From the NCBI RefSeq assembly GCF_017591425.1, contig NW_024467120.1:2604001-2668000 (forward strand): a stretch of 64,000 nucleotides of DNA, read 5' to 3'. The notes under the pieces are model-generated. The model made no database searches. It saw nothing but the letters and a program-made list of their open reading frames with translations, and had not been told where the DNA came from. Positions 57,642-64,000 of this stretch are shown piece by piece (within the stretch, counting starts at the first letter, position 1; each line of letters opens with the position of its first letter). The translations under genes and the position numbers were made by a program. This DNA is from Ochotona curzoniae. Lineage: Eukaryota > Chordata > Mammalia > Lagomorpha > Ochotonidae.

Positions 57642-57691
<50 letters not shown>
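57640..57691 (+). repeat. (TTTA)13 microsatellite
   Basis: Long TTTA run forming the antisense tail of the adjoining SINE, an expansion of its (AATAAAT)n end. Confidence 0.95.
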
Positions 57692-57694
<3 letters not shown>

Positions 57695-57870
57695 AAAGAT
57701 TTATTTTTATTGGAAAGTCAGATATACAGAGGAAAGGTGAGACAGATTGGAATGGGATGAGACAGAGAACTTGATGGAAAGTGAAGCTGCCAGGATTAGA
57801 ACTGGTGCCCATATGGGATCCTGGCAAGTTCAAGGCGAGGGCTTTAGCCACTAGACCACCACGCTGGTCC
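57692..57870 (-). mobile_element. C-type SINE with large internal deletion
   Basis: 'ttaaaagatttatttttattggaaagtcagatatacag', then a jump to 'gagacagagaacttgatggaaagtgaagctgccaggattagaactggtgcccatatggg' and the head 'ccaccacgctggtccc'. CCCTTATA occurs at 57617-57624 and 57871-57878, a possible target duplication. Confidence 0.85.
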
Positions 57871-57878
57871 CCCTTATA

Positions 57879-59245
57879 TGGTTTTATTCGAAGGTACCAG
57901 CTAAGAACTTATTTGTATACTAATTTTATTTTGTCTACCATTCCCCTCATGGAAGTTGTGTTGACAAGCTAGGGCTCTGCTGGATTATCAGAGATACTTC
58001 TATATTTTTTTTTTTTTGGAGGGGGGTAAGAAAACAGAATGTTAGAAGTTGTGCAAGTTGCTGTGTTCTCTGCATCCTTTGCATGTGGATGTGGGGCGGC
58101 CTTGCTGCCGTGCTGCAGCCTCGGCGACAGGGATGTCTGACATGCTCAGATGCAAAAGATCTGACTTGGCAGCTGCCCAGCAGATTCTTATAAAGGCTCG
58201 GTTGGTGGCCGGAGATTCAGGCTGTCAGAGTTGTGTTATGCAATAAATCGTTTTCAGCAGAAGTTCTTAATCCAATTTCAGCTGTAGCTTTTCTTTTTTT
58301 AAAAAATAGATGGTAATCAAAGATAAGTACACATTATTTAATGGCAGTTTGGAATAAGTAAAACTCTCCCTGCATAAGCATTTCAGGCCATTCTGTGGAA
58401 ATTTGTCACTTGAAAGTGCTGTTAATTTAAACCCAAGGCAAGAGAGCAAAGAGAAGTAAATCATCCCTGTTTCTTAAGTCTTTTTTTTTTTTCTCTCTCT
58501 TTTTTTTAGTGCTTATTTCTAGGTGTGAATTGGGCCTTTGGTTTGTCACGATTGCTGTATTGATACTTAAACCACTGTATGAATTGATGGTGCCGACTTG
58601 GAATGTTCCCTAAGAAAATACTGTATTTATGTTGTTGCAAGTGATGATAGGTTGACTCTTAAGTTGTACTGTTCTGTTTCTCCCATTTTAGGGGGAGAGA
58701 TGGTTGGGATTTGTAAATCCTTTACTTCTCACCCATACTAAGAAGTGTGCTGTTTTTGTTCTGTGTCCTTGTTCTGTCCTCAGCTTGTTGCTAGAACAGC
58801 CTGGCATTTCCGAAAGCAGCAGCAGTATGTGAAGAACTTGGCCTCTTGAAGATGAAAGACATTCGTGTAGGCTTTCCCAGCCATTTATGTCTGGGAAGAG
58901 GAAATGGCCAGCGGGTTTTTTTCCTCCACTAGGGACTTAGATTATCAAATTTAGTTTTCCTCTTTGTTACTGATTATTGTGCAGCTGTTAATCAGTCATT
59001 CCTGTTTTCTCTTGCTGTTGTGTGTCATCGATCAGTCGAGATTGCAGTTGAGTTTTAGAAATGGAATTGGCACTCTTTTGGGTTTGTCTCTGCATTTGAG
59101 GAATGTATGTGCTTCCCTCTGCCTGTGATGCTTTGGAAGGTAGGAAGGAGCAGCGTATGTGCAGCTGATTTGGGCCACTCGCCTAATGGCTTTTACTTTG
59201 CAAACAGATTTTAAGGAGTGCTTCCATAACATGAGATAGTCCCTT
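57879..59245. other. Unique sequence, no gene seen
   Basis: T/G runs at 58001-58026. A GC-richer patch at 58070-58220 followed by GCAATAAATCG (about 58240) suggests nothing I can name. No exon supported. Confidence 0.45.
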
Positions 59246-59562
59246 CTTTTAAAGATGTATTTTGCTTTTATTGGAAAGGCAGATCAGGTGTACAGAGAAA
59301 AAGATCTTTCACTTGTTCGTTAACTCCCCAACTGCCTACAATGGCTGGAGCTGAGCTGATCCAAAGCCAGGAGCCAGGAGTTTCTTTGGGTCTTCCACGT
59401 GGGTGCATGATCTCAAAGCATTGAGCCACCCTCTACTATTTTCCTATGCCATAAACAGGGACCTGGATGGAAAGTGGGGCAGCTGGGACATGAACTTGGA
59501 CCCACATGGATTCCCATCGCTTGCAAGATGAGGATTTAGTCATTGAACCATCGTGCAAGGCC
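59246..59562 (-). mobile_element. C-type SINE
   Basis: 'tcttttaaagatgtattttgcttttattggaaaggcag' to 'accatcgtgcaaggcc'. CATGAGAT flanks at 59230-59237 and 59563-59570. Confidence 0.88.
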
Positions 59563-59764
59563 CATGAGATGATCACTGTTTCCATTTTCTAAGCTGTCAT
59601 CATGTTATGCTTCGTTTTTTACTATTTGAACATTTTCTACAGTTATTAGAGGTGTGAAGAGTGTTTGAGTTGTGGTGCGGGTATCCTGTTCCTCCTGCAG
59701 AATCATTCCTGTGTTGTAGCATGCGCTAACTGTGCTTGGTTCTGACCCGTACCCCACAATAAGC

Positions 59765-59920
59765 AGGGGTGGTTGTTTTTTTTTGATAATCTTTACATAA
59801 TTAGGGCACAAGGTTCAAGGGCTACAGGAAAGTGGGTAAGACTATCATTTCCACATTTTTTTTTCCTATATCAGGGGTAAAGGGGGAGGTAAAGGGAGAA
59901 GTACCACCCAGTATCCCACC
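59765..59920 (-). mobile_element. LINE-like 3' end, short copy E
   Basis: 'ttgataatctttacataattagggc' then GGCTACAGGAAAGTGG at 59820-59835 and 'ccacccagtatcccacc', closely matching the first part of copy A. 5'-truncated to about 155 bp. Confidence 0.65.
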
Positions 59921-59929
59921 AAGGCTTAT

Positions 59930-60240
59930 TTTTTTCTTAAGATTTATTTTATCTTTATGAGAAAGTCGAATCTAGAGAGAGGAAGATCTTCCATCTGTTG
60001 ATTCACTTCCCACCTGGCTGCCACATCCATAACTGCACTGATCTGAAGCCAGGAGCCTGGAGCCTCTTCCAGGTCTCCCATGCGGGTGCAGGGTCCTGAG
60101 GCTTTGGGTTGTCCTGCTTTTCCATGCCACAGACAGGAGGCTGGATGGGAAGAGGACTGCCAGGATTAGAACCAGCACCCATACGGGATCCCAGTGCATG
60201 CAAGGAAAGGACTTTAGCTACTAGGCTACGGAGCTGGGCT
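59930..60240 (-). mobile_element. C-type SINE
   Basis: 'tttttttcttaagatttattttatctttatgagaaag' to 'actaggctacggagctgggct'. Near consensus with moderate changes. Confidence 0.9.
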
Positions 60241-60384
60241 CAGCAGGTATTATTTTTATTGATAGGATGTGTAGTGTTATCAGTCCACCTGTGGCATCCT
60301 TAATTCTTATCAGTTGTCTCATTATTGTTTGTAGTCCTCTTAGTTTGAATGATGATTTGGCCATTCAGTTTCTGTAATAGTGGA

Positions 60385-60905
60385 TATTTTTTATTTTAAT
60401 TAATTTATTTTTTTTAATGATCTTACTTAGTTGATTAGGGTACAAAGGGTCAAGGGCTGCAGGAAAGTGGATAATACCATTGTTTCCTTGTCATTGTTGC
60501 CATGTCACGACTAGCTTAGCCCATTGCCACCCCAGCTCACGAGCTAACTTGTGGGACTTTTATTTAAACAGGGTTAGACCCACACTTCCCCCACACAGTT
60601 TAACTCCGGACCAAGTACTCTCGAGTGCTGGTTAGTGTCTTGACCCTGCCAAATGTGAGCAGTCCACTATTCCACCACTCAGTCACGTACTGGTACCTAG
60701 CCCTGCCTGACAGGCCCCATCCCTAGCTTTAGTGTGGACTGGTGTGTGGCAGTCAGTGATACTCTATTGGTCCAAGTCCCCAGCACTGGATCCTGCCCAG
60801 CAGGGGCACCCCCCCACAACTGCCACACTGCGGGGAGCTGCAAGCCACCCCCAACCCCAAGGCCCGGACTGGTCACTCAGTTTTTGATGTTTGATCTTTT
60901 TATCG
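60385..60905 (-). mobile_element. LINE-like 3' end, copy D
   Basis: 'ttaatgatcttacttagttgattagggtac', GGCTGCAGGAAAGTGG at 60455-60470, then C-rich sequence (ctgcccagcaggggcacccccccacaactgcc). Same family and orientation as A, shorter. Confidence 0.55.
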
Positions 60906-62864
60906 TTTGCCCACAGTGATAGGAAATTAACTTTCTTCCCTTTGGCCCTTTTTTATCCTTTCAACTAATCAAAAATTTGCTTTTCATCCTTGTTTTTTGA
61001 CTCTTCTGAATCCAGATGTTTTGAATTCCAAATCACAATGAAAGCCATGGCTCAAATTGTGCTATTATGTTTTATTAGTTCTGTTGTGTTAAATAAAGTA
61101 GTTGCTGGCCAGTAAGCGAACATCCTGCCTTCACTCGAAATGAAGGGTCTGTATTGCCATCATGCACTTACTGCTCAGCTTCCGCGTGGGTCGTCTGCCT
61201 AGCAGTTGTTCCACTACCTTTAGTGGACTTCCTGTCCCTGTGTCCTTGCTGCAGGGGGGGACCAGCATGCTCTGCAGAGGTCGTTGGAGGGTTCATTTCC
61301 AATGGATAGCAGCAACCTACAAGGTCTGTCTGCTGTTGTAATGTTTGTTGTGTTAAAACAGTTTTGTTTTTTTTTTTTTAAGAAAAAATCTGGTTTGAAT
61401 ACAGCTGGCTTCATTTTTTTGTGTGTGCATTGTGTTTTCTGTGACGTGTGCAATTTTTGGTGGTTGTGGTTGTTAGTGACATTTTTGGACTTTGGAATGC
61501 TTGGAGAAATGGAATTGTCCAAATGAGAGCTATTTTTCTTTTTGTTGGATGCTTTCTCCCACCGGTTCCTGTGCTGTGGGGCAAGAGATTCGAATCAGTG
61601 TTTGCCCTGATTTCCTGTTCTCCCAAGGAAAGGAAGGTGCAAAGGCAGGATTATTGTAGCTGCAAGCTGAGATTGTACCGGTAATTATTGCCACCAAAGT
61701 TTATCCTAGTTAGAAACTCCCTCTTGTATAATATGTGGGTCCTGCCTCATCCCTGAAGATGAGGCTTGTGAAAGATAAAGGTGTTAAGGTGCTGTAGTTC
61801 AATAGGGCTTTTGTTTTCATCACTGAAAAATCAAAGGTAGGATTTCTAAGGTTGTACTAATACAGACTGAATTTGACAGTAATGATGGCAGGATGTTGGA
61901 GGCATTTGTCTTGCAGGTTTCATCTCTTTTCCTTTGTTATGAATATTCTGATGGAAATTAGAAATGAGTTTAGAAAAAACTTTGAGTGAAGTATAGCAGT
62001 GCTTCTGAAATCCGTGCTTAGGGATCACTTGCGCATGGTTTGTGAATTAAATCTGTGTGTTCATTTCTAAGTGGATGCCAAATGGCTGAGGCCCATGATG
62101 TCTATGGGCCACAATTTGGAATGACCAGGATTTGAGTTTTTGGAGAATAGTCAGATGTGGCTGAGCTCCTTTATGGAGCTTGTTGCAGCAATAGGGTTCT
62201 CTTGTTTCTATTTATTTCTAACTGTCATGCAAAGGTATTATGGAGTATGACATACAAAGTTGATGCCTGACTAATTGCGATTTCTGATCATGGGCTAGTT
62301 GATTATTTCAAATGATGGCATGTGTCTTATACATAAAAAAACCTTTTCCTTTCGCATCCCTGAATTCTGTGTTGCGCTCTCTAGGAATACAGGGTGGATG
62401 AAGTGCTTGGTTTTGCAGAGCATTGCAGACCAAGTCGAGAACTCTTCCTTAGTGGTTGCCCACCGTTGTTGCTGACTCCATCTGAGGGATGTTCTGCAGT
62501 GGTCGAGAAAGAACGGAGGGGCAGCCTGGCTCATGAGAGCCTTGAGGATTGCTTAGGATGCCAGTTGGTCTTAAAATAGCACATTATGAATAGTAAGTGG
62601 ATATGTATTATCAGTTGGCAGTGCAGGAGAGAATCCTGGGGAGCTCGAGCCAGTACAGGATGAGAGGAAAGAGCTGCACGTTTAAAAAAAAAACTATTCT
62701 GTGAATGATTGAATTGGTCTATATTCATTGAAAATAGTGCAGATTTGTGCTGAAGAGGCCACTGGTTGATGCTTAGTGAGAGCCGCTTCTCTGTAGTGTG
62801 GAAGCCTGGTTACCTTTGTAGCTGGGCGATTACTGACTAGTCACTGTGGGCAAGTTAGTTGCTA
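60906..62864. other. Long SINE-poor unique stretch
   Basis: Nearly 2 kb with no SINE. T run at 61367-61379, then overlapping 80-100 codon frames on both strands at 61220-61684 with no recognisable family. Confidence 0.45.
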
Positions 62865-63010
62865 GCTGTATAGAGAGAGAAAGATAGTGATTGAGATTTT
62901 TCATCCAGTAGTTTACTCCTCAAATGGCCACAATAGCTAGTGTCAGACCAAGCTGAAGGGCAGAGCCTGGAAATCCATCTGGGTCTCCTACATGGTGGCA
63001 GGCAGTTCAT
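62865..63010 (-). mobile_element. Old SINE fragment
   Basis: 'tagagagagaaagatagtgattgagatttttcatccagtagtttactcctcaaatggccacaatagc' then 'gggtctcctacatggtggcagg'. 5' part missing. Confidence 0.6.
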
Positions 63011-63120
63011 CTTCTCTTTTGACCGTTTTACTTAGGGCATCCTGGATGTCTCTTGAGGTTAGATGCTCGAGGGAAGACTACGGCGTGTCACTTGAATTGA
63101 GTGCTCTTGGCTTTTAAGGC

Positions 63121-63415
63121 TTTTTTTTTTTTTTAAATAAATCAGGCATGTGTCAAGGGCTGGAGTACAGTACCAGTGACTGAAGTGTTTCCTGACTCCC
63201 TGTAAACCTGTTTCAGTCCCCAAATGACACAATGGCCCAAACTGAGCTGAGCCAGGAGATTCCTCTAGACCTCACACACGAGTGCAGGGGCTCCTCTCCT
63301 GCTATCCAGACCATAAGCAGAACTGGGTCAGAAATGAACCATCCAGTACCCAAACTGGCATCTGTAAGCGATGCTGCTGACCTCACAGAGCAGAGTATTA
63401 GCTTGCTGTGCCACT
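63121..63415 (-). mobile_element. Old SINE
   Basis: T run, then 'cagtccccaaatgacacaatggcccaaactgagctgagccaggagattcc' and 'gctattagcttgctgtgcc'-like end near 63400. Diverged. Confidence 0.5.
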
Positions 63416-63459
63416 ATATGTGTTCCTTGTTCCCTCCTCCCTGCTTCAATGACTGATTC

Positions 63460-63782
63460 TTAAAAGATTTATTTATTTCCGTTAGGAAGGCAGATTAATA
63501 AAGAGAAGAGACAGAGAGAAAGATCTTCTGTCCACTGCTTCACTCACTTTCTATGTGCTGCAACGGCTGGAGCTGAGCTGATCCAAAGCCAGTTGCTTCT
63601 GCCAGGTCTCTCCCGCACAGATAACAGGGTCCCAAGGCTTTGGGCCGTCCTCAACTGCCTTCTTTGACCATAGACAGGGAGCTAGGTGGGAAGTGGAGCA
63701 TCTGGGAAATGAACCAGCACACATATGGGATCCAGGCATATGCAAAGCGAGGATTGAGCTACTGAGCCATTGTGCTGGGGTC
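63460..63782 (-). mobile_element. C-type SINE with target duplication
   Basis: 'ttaaaagatttatttatttccgttaggaaggcag' to 'ctgagccattgtgctgggg'. ATGACTGATTC is duplicated exactly at 63449-63459 and 63783-63793. Confidence 0.94.
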
Positions 63783-63793
63783 ATGACTGATTC

Positions 63794-64000
63794 AGACAGC
63801 TACTAAAGATTAGAAAATACGAAGGAAACACTTTATGTAGTATGTTTGCTTGATTTCTACTCGTATGTCCTGGGATATTTTCTAGCATGGTCATTACTTT
63901 GAGCCATTACAGAGTGAGGGTTGGATGTCAGTACCTTCATTCTGCTCTTCCTGTTGTACAACTGACAGTTTGGTGTTTTGTATAGGCACACCTTTGTAGT
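63794..64000. other. Unique sequence at window end
   Basis: No repeat or gene recognised. Confidence 0.4.

Overview
This is mammalian nuclear DNA, almost certainly from a lagomorph and more probably a pika (Ochotona) than a rabbit. The evidence is the dominant repeat: dozens of copies of a roughly 330 bp tRNA-derived C-type SINE with a 'GGCCCGGCGG...' head, an internal GGTTCTAATCC box B and a 3' end running CTCTCTGTATATCTGACTTTCCAATAAA(AATAAAT)nCTT. The best-preserved copies use the TATATCTGACTTTCCAATAAA tail that I associate with pika. At least one decayed copy (about 1225-1450) has the CTCTGTAAC...TTTCAAATAAAT tail I associate with rabbit. The genus call rests on recalled consensus sequences and was not searched.

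No protein-coding gene, exon, tRNA, rRNA or CpG island could be supported. Open frames are short (176 codons at most), and most of the long ones fall inside SINEs or GC-rich retrotransposon sequence. The window therefore looks like a large intron or an intergenic region. About 28 of 35 well-preserved SINEs, and all recognised LINE pieces, have their sense strand on minus. That would fit the intron of a gene transcribed on the plus strand, but this is inference only.

Layout. 1-12 kb: AT-rich unique sequence with scattered SINEs, an ancient L1 fragment (7.3-8.3 kb) broken by an old SINE, and tandem SINEs at 8.4-9.0 kb. 12.25-15.2 kb: the 5' part of an L1 on the minus strand (5' UTR, ORF1 and about 290 codons of ORF2), broken by a SINE within ORF1 and joined directly to another SINE where ORF2 stops. 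15-20 kb: SINEs and unique sequence. 20.0-21.7, 26.5-28.3 and 51.5-53.7 kb: three long members of a GC-rich family with an A-rich 3' end, which carry a decayed internal repetition of motifs like CCAGTGGRTGCTGCAGCCC; shorter pieces lie at 9.0, 59.8 and 60.4 kb. I read these as 3' ends of a lagomorph LINE. 44.9-45.6 kb: two SINEs head to head with a 33 bp spacer. 53.7-54.1 kb: a very young SINE with an exact 16 bp target duplication and an internal 18 bp tandem duplication. SINE-poor unique stretches lie at about 34.7-36.3, 41.4-44.9, 47.8-50.0, 55.3-57.6 and 60.9-62.9 kb.

I found no evidence of a new gene system. The most interesting material is retrotransposon structure: the repetitive LINE-like 3' elements, the L1-SINE junction, the inverted SINE pair and the strong strand bias.
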